The notes: a model not told the origin generated them from the letters alone. Shown: positions 1 through 11,670, numbered from the stretch's first letter. The stretch is 64,000 nucleotides of DNA from Cinchona pubescens (GCA_025175665.1 JANKKI010000475.1:124001-188000); one strand, 5' to 3'. Program-made: numbers and translations.

Positions 1-335
1 TTATAGATTTGAGGATTTTATGAAGATATTGTGTTGCAAATAGAATTTTCTTTTGCTAGTCGTAGTTGTTTCTGTTGGTTGTAACTAGTAGCTTGATGTT
101 GTAGTCTTTCTAGTTTGTATTTATTTACCAAACAGTGTGTATTTAATACAAGTACTATGGTTGTATTTTTTTATACTTTGGAAGCCTAGATGGCTTGTAT
201 TATGTATTAAAGTAGGTTTGGGATATGTATGCAAATGGTTTGGAATTCTAGTTATTTGTCCCAGGCATGGTTTATTTACTTTGTCCTAGTGAAAGCTCGG
301 CAAGATCCGACTAGGTCCCGGAGGTTAGAGATCTA
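1..335. other. Unassigned AT-rich stretch
   Basis: I see no coding region, RNA gene or repeat boundary that I can name. It lies downstream (on the minus strand) of the reverse-transcriptase fragment that follows, so it may be more of the same degraded element. Confidence 0.4.
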
Positions 336-944
336 GTTGGAGCATCATATACAGGCACGTCGGGTTGAGGTTAAACTAATAGAGCTATATTCCTCAAGTA
401 TTCTTTCAACTCATCAAATGCTTTTTGTGCCTTAGCTGTTCACTCAAAATTGTTTGTCTTTTTCAATAATTGGCAGAGTAGAAAGCCTCTTTTAGTAGAC
501 TTACATAAGAATCTATTTAAAGTTGCCATTCTTCCCATTAGCCTTTGTACCTCTTTGACTGTGGTAAGTGGTTTCATATCACGAATTGCCTTGACATTTA
601 TAAGATTTGATTCAATACCTTGGTGCGAGACACTATAAAGCCAAGAAATTTTCATGAGGATCTCGAATGTCTAGTTTAGAGGATTGAGGTTCATGCTAAT
701 GGATCGGAGGTATCAAAGGTTTCCCTCAAATCAGAAATGAACATGTCATGATTATTTACTTCTAACCTTTTATCAGGTGACCTAAACATCCATATTTCTT
801 CCAGATACTTTTGAATAATTTATTGAACGGCCTCTGATAAATTGCTCTAGCATTCTTTAAGCTAGTGGATATGGTTTGATAACAATATGTTCCTCGATTA
901 GTAATGAAGGAGGTCTTTTCTTCGTTTTCTTTTGGGAACCTCAT
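336..944 (-). pseudogene. Ty3/gypsy reverse transcriptase / RNase H fragment
   Basis: Two minus-strand pieces (944-762 and 655-440) read as consecutive parts of a plant Ty3/gypsy polymerase. The first contains KTSFITNRGTYCY followed by a degraded LKNA-type motif and an ATYQR-like stretch, which in intact elements lead up to the YVDD active site. The second contains IKAIRDMKPLTTVKEVQ and LMGRMATLNRF, the connection segment after RT. Weak coding traces continue to about 336. The YVDD block itself is not visible in either frame, and the pieces are separated by a frameshift and about 100 bases of broken sequence. The motif style resembles plant Tat-lineage elements. No LTR can be linked to it. 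It ends at the inverted repeat and adapter junction at 939-1074. Confidence 0.8.
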
Positions 945-1035
945 ATCTATCTAAAAAAATTTAAAATTAGAAAGCCTATAAATGAATCAGCTACAGTATT
1001 AATCAGTGGCAAAATTTTTTTAGATAGATATGAGG
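939..1035. repeat. Inverted repeat abutting an adapter junction
   Basis: The arm at 939-960 (CCTCATATCTATCTAAAAAA...) returns as its reverse complement at about 1013-1035, and the second arm ends exactly where the mosaic-end pair begins at 1036. The placement fits a snap-back chimera better than a transposon. Confidence 0.7.
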
Positions 1036-1074
1036 CTGTCTCTTATACACATCATAGATGTGTATAAGAGACAG
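1036..1074. other. Inverted pair of Tn5 mosaic ends
   Basis: CTGTCTCTTATACACATC is followed within a few bases by AGATGTGTATAAGAGACAG, two 19-bp Tn5 mosaic ends back to back. This is a sequencing-library adapter, not plant DNA. It truncates the outer edge of the Athila-like LTR. Confidence 0.95.
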
Positions 1075-2503
1075 ATTTTTGCTTTTGTGTTCCCACAGAT
1101 ACTAATAAACATTATGACAATTCAATTTCAATCTAGTATTCAAGCAAAGTGTTTTCTAAGAGATCAATATTAAAGATTGCTTGTTTGAGCTACAACTACT
1201 CTAAGGGAAAAAAATAAATGAAAGCAAGTAAATCAATAGTAAAATTAAATGAAAGTAGTAAATCAAAGCATGAAATTAAAAAAGGCAAGAATTAAATGCA
1301 AAAGTAAAGTAACGGATTAAATTCAAATTAAGCAAGCACTAGGAAGTTGATTTCACCAAGCAAACATATCTAAATTAATCATATTGAGTCGATCATATCA
1401 CATAAGATAGTTGAATTCATTATTATTCTCAAGTAATTACACATCAACACAATTAATCATGAATATTCTCTGGAACCAATCATGAAATAGAGATGGCATG
1501 TGTTATCATGGACTCAACTTTTAGATCAGTTCAACATACTACCAAATCAAGGACCCAATATCACTTCTAAGATGAAACTTAAAACAAATGAACAACAGAT
1601 TAAAATAAAAAAAAATAAAAAAAGCATCAAGAATCACAATACTAGACTCTTATGGAATAAAAGATTGAATCTTTAATCAAAAAATGAAATCTTGGAATGT
1701 AGTTAATGCTACATCAACTCCTAATAAAATAAATCTACTCCATAACTAATGAATCGAAAGATAGAGCTACAATAAAAGACATCTTCTTTAATCTACAAAA
1801 GAAATTAGTCAAATGCTTGGAAGATTGAATACTATGAAGAGAATTGATGCTTAAGCCTTCTCGTGAATGAGGATCAATCCTTGAACAAATTTTCAAAAAT
1901 CTTCTAAGAGTTTTCGACTAATCTACCAAAGTGAATAAGTCTAACTATGAAAAGCTGATAAGTAACTAAACTTCTCTACTCTACTTTCTCTAGAAGAGAG
2001 AAGAATATAAGAGAAGGCGGAAAGTCTCTATTGAACCTCTAAGGCGTTGTATTTATAGGTAGGAGATACCTTTAGGGTTTCGGGTAAGTTTCAGTAGCAT
2101 AGAGTTCTATTTGTACCCAAACATGAGTTTGAAAAGGGCAAGATGATGAATTGCGAATTACTTTATTCTGCATATCAGCGTAAAATCGTAGCACTGTGGT
2201 TTTGTCTTGGTAGAAATGCTACGACGTTTCACTCCTAGATACTCATCTAATTTATGCAAGAATATCGTGATAGGACAATGCCTGTACTACTTAGAACACA
2301 TACTAGATGTGTATACAGAGACAGTTATGAGAAAATACACATCTAGATGTGTATAATTTACATATACAATCTAACCTCCATCCTATAAAACACACAAACA
2401 TACTTAAAAAACACAAAAACACATAAAAACACTCAGCATGAAAACAAGCACTATCAAGATTGAAGTGAATGGAAAATAACTCTTTTTTTTTGTAGAGTTA
2501 TCA
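1075..2503 (-). repeat. 3' LTR of the Athila-like element
   Basis: It matches the 8495-10151 LTR over most of its length, for example the blocks at 1095-1285 and 8592-8745. Read on the minus strand it begins TGATAACTCTAC at 2503, directly after a purine-rich tract. Its far end is truncated by the mosaic-end pair. Confidence 0.8.
2305..2355. other. Degenerate Tn5 mosaic-end remnants
   Basis: AGATGTGTATACAGAGACAG (2305-2324) is a mosaic end with one extra base. TACACATCTAGATGTGTATA (2336-2355) is the centre of a back-to-back pair. Both lie inside the 3' LTR. Confidence 0.75.
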
Positions 2504-3461
2504 TACCCCTAACCTAAAGTTTTGCTAGTCTAGAGTAAAACAAAATAGTACATAAACAAATAACAAAAACGACCATCTTATAAAATTCACACCAATAGCG
2601 AGAATCAATAACAAAGAAAAAAACCATTCAAATCCTAGAACAATTTGAAAAGTGATCAAGACCATATTAATGAAAATGTCAACACTTGATTCACTCAACA
2701 AATAAAAAGGATAACTAAAGCTCCACCACAAAAGACTCACCCAACAAAATTATCCAACTAACTATATCGATAAGGCTTGACAAGGGATAATACAATCGGT
2801 ACAAATGCTATACCCCCAACTTCACCAATACACTAGCTCAAATCAAAGATTAATTAGGACTTTACTAAAATTCTAATGTAAGACTAAGGTAAAAATTGGT
2901 AGGATCGATGTATATGGATAAATTGACTATAATCACCTTCGACAAAAGATCAAAATACTAGATCATGATTCTAGCAGAAAGGTCCCATAGTACACATTCT
3001 TTAGCCACTACACAATGAAAGGCAACATGCACCTTCTTTATTCAATAACACACTTGCATTATTTTTTTTTTCATTTTCTTCTTTTTTCTTTTTTTTGTTC
3101 TTTTTCCTTTTTTCACAAGAATGGAACAATCAAATATGGGAACTATTTACATATTTTGAAGCCATTACAGCTTATGTTTGGACTTCTTCCCTAACAAACA
3201 AGACAAACCCCTTCATCCATTATAAACAAATGAACATGACATTTATGAACTAAAAGAGGCCAACACTAGTTAAGGTGATAGGTATAAAAGAAGATAAGTA
3301 AAAATAGTAACTTAGGCTAAATAAATGGCTAACATAGAAAATAGGCAAAAGCACAACGAGGAGACTATGGAATAATATAATAAAGGTAGGCAACGTAGTC
3401 TCAAACGGTCCAAAGAATGTCTAAATCATTTTGATGATCCAAGTTTCGTACACACACACAC

Positions 3462-3501
<40 letters not shown>

Positions 3502-4613
3502 CAAAAGCAAGAAATTGTGGATCTTCATGAACTCATCTTCCCTTTTTAAGTCAAATCTCAAGTACATGCTAGATAACAATCGACATTCAAATTGAAAACA
3601 ACAAAGCTCACTAAGATCCACACAAATCTTACACACTATCAATAAAAAAAAAAATGAAGAAATCACATATAAAATGGATCAATTTAATCAAAGTATCTTA
3701 TACAACAATTCTGAAAAATTCAAAACCAAGCATTAATTGAAGCATATTTAAACCATTGCAAATAATAAAAAATTAAGCTTAAATACAAGACACTAAACCT
3801 TAGCATAAAATGTAAAATATTTTTTTTGTTTTTTTTTTTCAAAATTTCAATCTCCAACCCTTATATTAATATGAATATATGGGCCCTATGCTCAACAAAA
3901 ACATCAAAAAGAGAAAGAAAAGCAATACAACCCCAAAATTTTGAACACATGTAACGCTTTCACACAAAGTACTAACATAACACCAAGGTGTCACAACCAC
4001 ACGAAAACAAAGGAAACAAGAATCTATCTAACTAATATTTTTGAACCCTTTATAATTTTTCAGGAAAAGAGGGTATAGAAATCTTTAATACTACAATCTA
4101 GTAGGTAAGGAGTCTTTTAAACAATCAGATTCTCAAAACTAGTAACTCACAAATCACAAAAGAAAACAATACACAAAATAGATAAGAAAAAGACAGAATA
4201 ACCCCAAAAATATGTTAGAAAAGAATCATTCCAAGGCTCAAGCACTGTGGCATTCCGTTTCATGCACAAATCATGAGCCTTGGAAGTTTAGTCAAATTTT
4301 TAACTTCATGTAAGTTTCACTCACTTCTAAACACTCAAGGCACTTATGTGAACACCAAAAACAATAATCAAAATAATAAAATAACACAAACAACTAACTG
4401 AATGAAATAATAAAATAAAAGAGAATAGGGATAGAAATTAGTTTTAGTTTAGAGTTTTTAGCTTGACTTTCCAATCAACTTCAAATATTAGGCAACTCAA
4501 TGGAGTGAGTGCAATCTACTCCTCTACCACTATACATCTCCCAATGATTGTCATTAAATCCCATAGCAGATTGCCAAGGTAAATTTCCAGTCACAATGAA
4601 GTCCTTAGCCCTT
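2504..4613 (-). other. Non-coding 3' internal region of the Athila-like element
   Basis: No open frame here can be assigned to a known protein. At about 4610-4440 the minus strand reads as a short coding-like stretch (DFIVTGNLPWQSAMGFND...) that may be the end of an element ORF. The rest is AT-rich with T-tracts (3060-3115) and a dinucleotide repeat. Athila-type elements characteristically carry a long region of this kind between pol and the 3' LTR. Confidence 0.5.
3449..3498. repeat. (CA)n/(TA)n microsatellite
   Basis: About seven CA units pass directly into about fifteen TA units. This is a compound dinucleotide repeat. Confidence 0.95.
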
Positions 4614-4626
4614 GTATAAGAGACAG
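4614..4626. other. Partial Tn5 mosaic end
   Basis: GTATAAGAGACAG is the last 13 bases of the mosaic end. It sits where the protease-region coding trace stops and the 3' non-coding region starts, which is the point where all of RT and integrase is missing. Confidence 0.8.
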
Positions 4627-5783
4627 GGCTTGTTCAAGCCTTTGTGAACATTCACCCACCTCGAACGGACCCATCATAAAAGGTCATACGTTCATCAAAC
4701 TTGTTGAATATTTTTACTAGCATATTCTCGGTAGAAAATACTTTGAAAATGATATATTCTTCTTGACCTTGGAATTCTACTTTTTGTTTGGAACAACAAT
4801 TAATGTCCTTTCGATAGCTAAATATGGTCTTCCCTAAATCAAAGACATATCATCGTCTCTCTCCATGTTCAAAACAATAAAATCTGTATGGAAAATAATT
4901 TTTTCTACCTTCACAAGGACATCATTAATAAATACATATGGACTCTTTGGGGTCTTATCAGTCAATTGCAATTATGTGGGCGTTGGCTTTGCATCCTTCA
5001 GCCCTAGTTTCATATAAACAGAAAGGGCATTAAATTAATACTTGCAACTGAATCTCATAATGCCTTATATAAACTTCCTGGATCCTTTAATTTAGGAGGT
5101 AAAGTTTTTTGATGAACAACGCTACATTCTTTAGTAAGTATCAAAATACCATCTTCCTCTTTCTTTTCTTTGAAAGGATCTGCTTCATGGAATTTCTCAT
5201 AACTTGGTATCAACTCAAGCATATTTTCAAAAGGGATGTTAACATGCAATTTTCTCAATGTATCAAGAAATTTCTGAAATTGTAAGTCTTTATTATGATT
5301 CGAAATAACAGTAGGATAAGGAAGTTTAACACCTTAAGGAAGTTCATTAGATTTCTCTATCTGACTCTCCTTCCTCTTGTTGGAGATTATATATTAGAGA
5401 GTAAATTCAGATAGGTTAGGCATTGTCCTGGGACTTTTAGAGATTAACATCTGTCTCTTATACACATCTAGATGTGTATAAGAGACAGCCACTCCTCAGG
5501 ATAATTGAATTAGTTTGCTCCTTAGGATTGTTCACGTATTGCTTGGCAATCCCACTTGAAGTATACTTGATCATTTGCAGTGATTACTAACCAATTTATC
5601 CTCTAAATTGTCTAATTACACATCTAGTTTTGTATAATAGATTTAAGTATCATCGTCTCCAAATTTGACTTTTTCTATGTTGTTTTATTAAAGACAATAG
5701 ATGTTGATATTGTATTGATGGGCGTTGCTATCCTTGATTATTCCAAGAAATATTAGGATGATCTATTCATCCTGGATTGTAAG
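4627..5783 (-). pseudogene. Athila-like gag C-terminus and protease region
   Basis: Read on the minus strand, 5783 downward continues the gag frame broken by the solo LTR. YNPG is followed by a stop, then DHPNISWNNQG. Further down, at about 5550-5510, comes an NNPKEQTNSIILRS-like stretch. The piece at 5258-5055 contains KLHVNIPFENMLELIPSYEKF and LPPKLKDPGS, the hallmark run before the protease of Athila-type elements. Several stops and frameshifts are present, and an adapter pair (5451-5488) is inserted in the middle. The protease active site was not recognised. The coding trace ends near 4630 at another adapter fragment. Confidence 0.8.
5451..5488. other. Perfect inverted pair of Tn5 mosaic ends
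   Basis: CTGTCTCTTATACACATCT and AGATGTGTATAAGAGACAG are joined with no gap, giving a perfect 38-bp palindrome. A degraded relative (TACACATCTAGTTTTGTATA) follows at 5618-5637. Confidence 0.97.
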
Positions 5784-7350
5784 TGATAAGTTCATAATTG
5801 TACTATATTTTATATGTCAATTACCACGTTTTTATGTGTTGTAAGCAAGATTTGAGTTATTATTGAGTTTAATTTGGTTATTCTTAGTTTTTGTAGGGTT
5901 AAAGTGAAAAAGAGCTGAAAAAGATGGAAAAAGATGAAAGAAAATGCTAAGAATGGAACATGCATGAGTATGAAGCCATTTTGGATGCTGTTTCATATTT
6001 CAAGCACAAATTTCGAGTCCAAGCTCCGATTGAGATTATTTTGGATGATTTAGAAATATATTGCATAGTTCTACAACTTTTGTGTTTTGAGTTTTCCAAT
6101 ATTCTATAGGCATCTTGTTCAAAATTGCAAAGTTGAAAAATGTGTACCGGCGAGGAGCGATTCTGATATAGTTTGGTAGATTCAGTATAAATTTCTTATT
6201 TGAGATCCAATTAAGGTGATTTAAGATGTTTTGGAAAGATAAGAAACAGAAATACAACTTTCATGTTTTGAGTTTTCCCAAATTCGGTCTGCATCAACTT
6301 TTCAGCATTGCCAAGGGCGCACATGCGCCCAAAATAGGCAGCACATGTGCGCCGAAGCAGAATTGATTATTTTTGAGTTTATGACAGATTTTTTCTCCCA
6401 GTTAGACTTTTTTTACCTAATTTCACATTATTATTCATAGACCTTAATTGTAACCCTAAGTACTCATTATAAATACCCCAATTAGGGTGAGAAAAGGGGA
6501 TCGACACTTTATTTTCTTGTTTAACTAGGGGTTTTAGTAGTAGAAATTCTTCTTTATGCTTTCATGGCAATTTGTGCCTAAACTCTTTTCTTGGTAGAGG
6601 AAATTGAAGCCATGGTCCATTCTACAAATTTGTGAGACTTCTTGTGCTTGAATTATTCAATTATATGTCAAGTATTGATTTTTTTTTCGTGATTAATTTT
6701 ATGGTTGTTCTTTTACACTCTACCATTGCTTTAGTTGCTTATGTTATCGGAATTAATCTACTGCTAGATTGTTTTAATCACGTGTGCTTAATTCAATCTA
6801 TGAAGCAACTAAATTTGATAATTACTGAATTTGTGTTATTGAATTTAGGGAAATTAATCATGTAATTGGCATAACTGTGTGTGGTTATGTTTAATTAGTC
6901 TAATTGTTTGTGTTGATTTTAATGCTTCTAATTGATCTTTGGCGCATGTCTGGGTTACATTAATAGTTAGGGTTAATTGGATCATGTATTGAAAATTAAC
7001 CAACTATAGAAAGAAATAAGAATCAATTTTGAATTGGTATTCGTTCGAGTTAATTCTTCAATTAGTGCTTGATATAAAATTGAATTATCTTGTGTGTCAA
7101 GGATCGACTAGTGAAATTGCCATGGTGGATATGACCAAGACCAAGATCTTTCATAATTGAATTCTCTTTAGTATTTTACACAAAATTTTGAGTTCAAAAG
7201 CATATTCAAAAACCCCCTTTTCCATTTAGCACAAGAATAAACTCCGTTCTTTGTGGGATAACCAATACTCACCGCTACTACATATTGAGAGTTGTTAATT
7301 TTGGGTGCCTACGATAGCATTACAACTCAGCAGCATATTGTTGCACACCA
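5784..7350 (+). mobile_element. Solo LTR nested in the Athila-like gag
   Basis: The block starts TGATAAGTTC and ends ...GCACACCA, is 1,567 bp long, and interrupts the minus-strand gag frame. The flanks are GTAAG at 5779-5783 and ATAAG at 7351-7355, which agree at four of five positions and so suggest a 5-bp target duplication. Removing the insert joins gag sequence on both sides between the YSST and YNPG codons. A TATAAATA box lies at 6468-6475 in plus orientation. A diverged copy in opposite orientation lies at 45713-47207. No internal coding region accompanies it, so recombination between two LTRs is the likely origin. Confidence 0.75.
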
Positions 7351-8390
7351 ATAAGTGTTGAAGAGTAAAGATTCTTATTAAAACCATTTGAAACATAATT
7401 AGAATTCTCAAAAGAAAATTGACCATTATTACCTATTTTGCTTTCACGATTGGGGTGATTTCCACCACAAAAATTGTAGATAATTGAAGGTTTCATGTTC
7501 ATGTTATCAGTCTTCCTATTGTTTCAAGTATGTAGGGAAATCAAATTATTATTCCAAATTATGCATACCAACGGTTTTCTTGGCTGTGCTCTTTTGCTAG
7601 ACCTAGGCAAGTATAATTGACCATCTCTTCTGGCTACTTATTAGCATGTTCAGTTGTTTTCTTATACACATCTATGAGTGTGTATAAGCTACTGCATCTA
7701 TCAAATTTCTTTTCTTTACTATAACACCATTAAAGAAAAGTTTGAACTAGCAACATAAGGGCAACTCATGGTTGGGTATTATGCTTAAAAATTCCGAAAT
7801 CTTTAGATTGTTATATATGGACTCTTTATGTGTCTTAGAGAAACAGTAATTATATTACATAATCGGGAAACTTTCGAGGTGAAAAATACTTACATAAAAT
7901 CGTTCCACCGTAGCATCTCATGTTGTGATTAACCCTAGTGGTAAAGAGGTCAACCAACTTTTCACTCTATCCCTGTGAGAATGGAATAGTCTTAAACGAA
8001 CAAAATCTTTCGACACTCCGTTGTAATGGAACACATCACAGATTTCCAAAAAACTAGACAAATGTGCATTACAATCTTCAAGGAGTGACACATTAAATTG
8101 GCATGATAGAACAATAGAACACTTCTAGTCTTATGATACTTGGATTGGCTCCGATCATATTTGGTGCAGCAAAATTTATCATTGTTCTACCCTCCTCTTG
8201 GCTATTCGCCTACCAATAGTTCTGCTTCCTCTATTTGTTTATGCTCATCTTCTAACATCACTTCCTTCAGATGTGTAACTGTTCTAGTCTAACTAATCCA
8301 TCTCTCAATTTTCGGATCAAAATCTTCAAGTATCAATACTTTGTTCCTGGTCGTAAACCAAAAACAAGATGAATATAATGAAGCACCATA
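7351..8390 (-). pseudogene. Athila-like gag, N-terminal and central part
   Basis: The minus-strand frame 7502-7351 encodes a retroviral-type zinc knuckle region (CGGNHPNRES, where the last Cys of CX2CX4HX4C is replaced by Ser), then NYVSNGFNKNLYSST, just before the solo LTR. In plant Ty3/gypsy elements this part of Gag binds RNA during particle assembly. The region 8390-7510 holds broken gag coding with many stops and an adapter remnant at 7660-7688. No start codon can be chosen. It belongs to the element whose 5' LTR is at 8495-10151. Confidence 0.7.
7660..7688. other. Degenerate Tn5 mosaic-end pair
   Basis: TCTTATACACATCT is followed by a partly corrupted GTGTGTATAAG, a shortened back-to-back mosaic-end pair. 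Confidence 0.85.
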
Positions 8391-8393
8391 CAA

Positions 8394-8511
8394 GCACGCA
8401 TAGTTTTTGGCACTATTGAAAATAATATGAGAATTTGTTATTTTATTTTCTTATCTTTTATTGTTGATTGTATAGATCATCTCTTATACATTTCTAAAAA
8501 CTATGCGTGCT
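8394..8511. repeat. Inverted repeat at the LTR/internal junction
   Basis: AGCACGCATAGTTTTT near 8394-8410 is repeated inverted at about 8495-8511. Between the arms, near 8480, lies CTCTTATACATTTCT, a degraded mosaic end. The arm is the LTR terminus plus the start of the primer-site region, so the LTR edge has been copied in the wrong orientation. Confidence 0.65.
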
Positions 8512-10151
8512 AGTTACACTAGCAAGTTTACTAGTCATTCTAGTAATAAAATGATATATAGGTAAGAGTATCATTCCCACAGAAACTAATAAACATTATC
8601 ACTTTTCAATTTCAATTCAAACAAAGTGTTATTTGAGAGATCGAAATTAAAGATTGCTTGTCAAATTGCAACTACTCTCTCAAGGCAGAAAATTAAATGA
8701 AAGCAAGTAAATCAATAGTAAAATTAAATGAAAGTAGTAAATCAAGAAAAATTCCTCACTATTGACTCCATATTGCGGAGTAAGTGTTACAGACAGTTGA
8801 ATGCTTGAAAAGTAATGGGGCTCTTCTGGGTTGCAATCATTTCAATGGTTGTTATACCCACTCCATATTACGGAGTGAATAGGTAAGACTTACTTGTAAA
8901 TCAAAGCATGAATTTAAAGAGCGCAATTAAGAATTAAAAGCTAATCAAGTAAATCAACATATTGAATTCAAATTAAGCAAGTGGTAGAGAGTTGATTTCA
9001 CCCAATTAAGATATCCAATATCCAAGATCCAATTACATTGAGTCAATCATATCATATACTATTTGAATTAATTATTCTTCCGAAGTAATTAGACAACAAC
9101 ACAACTAATCGTGAATATTCTCTCGAACAATCATGAAATAGATATGGAATGAATTATAGTGGACTCAACTATTAAATTAGTTCAATATACTACTAAATCA
9201 ATGATCCAATTCTCTTTTTAGATGACCATCTTAGAACAAGCAAATGATAGAATAACAATTAGCATTAAGAACAACAATACATAAACTTATAAAATAAAAG
9301 ATTGAATCTTTAATAATAAATCGAATCTTGGAATGTAATTAAGGCTACATTGATCCCTAACTAAATAAATCTACATCATAACTAATGAATCGAAAGACAA
9401 AGTTATAATAAAAGACATCTTGTTTAATATACAAATGCAACAATCAAACGTTTGAAAGATAAAATGTTGTAGAGATAAATGTCTCTTGTGCACATCTCGC
9501 GAATGAGAATCAACCCTTGAAAAAATTTTCAAAAATCTTCTAAGAATTTTTAGCTAATCTACGAAAGCAAATAAGTCTAATTATAAAAGCTAATAATTAA
9601 CTAAACTACTCTGTTCTACTCTTCTTCAGAAGAGAGAAGAATATAAGAGAAGACAGAACATCTTTATTGAACCCCAAGTGTTGTATGTATAGGTAGGAGG
9701 TAGCCCTAGGGTTTGGGGTTAGTTTCAACATTATGGAATCAAACACGAGGTCACAAAAGGTAAGAATTACAAATTGCCATATTCTTCACATCAGCATAAT
9801 GTTGCGACACTATGGTTTTGCCTTGGTGGAAATGCCGTGGAGTGTTACTCCCAAGTTCACTGTAATTTTTGCAATAACGTCGTGACATTTCAATTGTACT
9901 GCAAAAGAATGCCACGGAGCTACAACTAAAGTAGTTTTTTTTTTTCAACTTTGCTTCACATATTCTTTGAACATCCATTCCATTCTCTATCTACAAAACA
10001 CATAAACACACATAAAAACCAAAAAAATACCTAAAAACACTGAAACACTATAAAGTACAAAAACATGCACTATAATACTAAAAGTAATTGAATCATAACA
10101 TGAATCAAGACTGAAATGATTGAAAAATAACTTTCTTTTGTAGATTAATCA
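8495..10151 (-). repeat. 5' LTR of the Athila-like element
   Basis: On the minus strand it begins TGATTAATCTAC at 10151 and ends ...AGCACGCATAG near 8500. It is collinear with 1075-2503 apart from a 151-bp MITE at 8745-8895. The expected primer-binding site beyond 8495 is corrupted by an inverted, adapter-containing stretch. Confidence 0.8.
8745..8895. mobile_element. hAT-type MITE, 151 bp, in the 5' LTR
   Basis: The insert is absent from the matching position of the 3' LTR, and GTAAATCA at 8737-8744 is repeated at 8896-8903, a perfect 8-bp target duplication. Its two halves are inversely related (ACTCCATATTGCGGAG near the left, ACTCCATATTACGGAG near the right). The 8-bp duplication suggests hAT mobilisation, after the host element had inserted. 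Confidence 0.85.
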
Positions 10152-11670
10152 GTAACTATCCTTAGAACATGTTTTATGTAGATCTGTATAATCAATGCAA
10201 TTCTCCAGCTAGAATTTCCCTTTGTACAAGTACAATTGTGTATAAGGACTGGCGTCTTAGCTCGGCCGAGATATGATAATCTTGATCCAAATTTTTCAAG
10301 GATCACCGAGCCTTGACGGCAAAGTGATTTGCCTCTCGGCCACGACTGAGTTGTCTGCCTGTGAATCACCAAAGGGGTTTTGAAGGTTTGAATCAGAGAA
10401 TGTTCCATCTGTAATTTTTTCCCAATCATCCTAGTAGATTATGTCAACTGAACTTCATGTATCGACGATAACTCTATGCATTTTGTAGCTTCCGACCTGC
10501 ATAAGAATGACTACTAGGTCGAAGTATGGCATACAGCTTGGGATTGGGTCTTCCGAAATAAAGTCAGGAATCATGAATTGCTTGATCCATTTGTCTCGAC
10601 ATTCACCTTCGAGCACATAATGAGCATAATTTTTCCTATCACTGTTTGAATTCCCACAAGTAGGACTACCTGCAATTGTGTTGGTTACCCCTACAATTTC
10701 ATTGTTTTACTTTTCTTGAGGTTGGGGGCAGTTGCCTCGGGGAGCATTTTGATTATGTAGCCTCCGCTGTTTGGCTGTCATTAATTTCTTGTAAAAACCA
10801 CTCTAGTTTTTAAGATGAATTATTCTAAATGACTCCCCTGTATGGTCTTAGCGATACGGATTTTTAGGCGATTACACACCTTGATATCATAACCATGCTG
10901 CTCATGGAAGAACAATTTGTAGATTTATTTCTCTAATTGGGATCAGACCTCATCGAAGATGGTGCTTCCAAAATTCCCAATTGTTGGACTTGGTATAGGA
11001 TCTCTCTTCCAATTCTCTAGTTCAGACAAGCTAATATCGTTGTGTTATTTGGGTATGTAACTCATCTAGTTAAGAGTTTGTAGCCTATATAGGCCAATCT
11101 TTCAGATATCTTCGGCTTTGCGGAAGCTGAAGGAGTAGAAAGACATTCCAATTTTTCTTGCCTTTCTTTGCCTGATCATATAGCTTTTTTTGGTTCTGCT
11201 AGATTCTTCACCTTAGATATGATTGGAAACATTCTCTAGAAGCTCTCTAAATGTGTGAGATATTCTTTTGGCCAGATCTATATTGAATTCTTCAGGCCTC
11301 ATGTCACTGGAAAAAGCAGCAATAATCAATTTCTCATCAACATCACGAATTGTACAGCTTCGTGATTGAATCCTCTTGAAGATTGAGTTAGTGTCTTCTC
11401 TTGATTCTGATGAAAATTCATTATATGAGCAATATGTTTTTGCTTAACGGCCTTACTCATAAAGTGACTCATAATTCTTTGAACAAGGCCATGAAAAATA
11501 ACCATGGAGTTCAGAGGTAACTCACAGAACCATTTCTGAGCTGATTCGCTCAAAGTAGTATCAAAAAGTTGCATTTTATGGCATGGTTGAAATCATAGAG
11601 GCTCATCACTGCTGAGGGTGTTTATGGGTTGAGTTATTGGATAGGCAATTTTCTAGCTTCGGATTTTTTG
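10152..11670 (-). pseudogene. Ty3/gypsy gag and protease remnant
   Basis: The minus-strand frame 11574-11326 contains MQLFDTTLSESAQKWFCELP and later NQEKTLTQSSRGFNHEAVQF, which match the core of plant retrotransposon Gag (the WF...LP and F..RFN..A elements). Lower down, at about 10540-10430, the minus strand reads a protease block in which the expected DTGSS motif is D-T-stop-S-S followed by VDII. The aspartic protease that would cleave the polyprotein therefore carries a stop in its active-site loop. The sequence stops at the Athila-like LTR at 10151, so RT and integrase are missing. It is probably the coding continuation of the LTR and primer site at 13294-13554. Confidence 0.75.

Larger units (their letters stand above)
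1075..10151 (-). mobile_element. Athila-like Ty3/gypsy retrotransposon, minus strand, deleted and nested
   Basis: Direct repeats at 1075-2503 and about 8495-10151 are its LTRs. Minus-strand gag pieces (8390-7351 and 5783-5490) and a protease-region piece (5258-5055) lie between them in the right order. A purine-rich tract precedes the 3' LTR, complementary to 2504-2515. RT, RNase H and integrase are absent, and the loss coincides with a mosaic-end fragment at 4614-4626. A solo LTR (5784-7350) interrupts gag and a MITE (8745-8895) interrupts the 5' LTR. The outer end of the 3' LTR is cut by the adapter pair at 1036-1074, so no target duplication can be read. Family assignment rests on the gag zinc knuckle, the NPKEQT-like gag end and the LPPKLKDPGS motif. 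Confidence 0.8.

Noticed and set aside
1036..5488. 38-bp palindromes as a possible natural regulatory or transposon terminal repeat
   Set aside because: They match the Tn5 mosaic end base for base and occur in unrelated elements, so a laboratory adapter is the simpler explanation.
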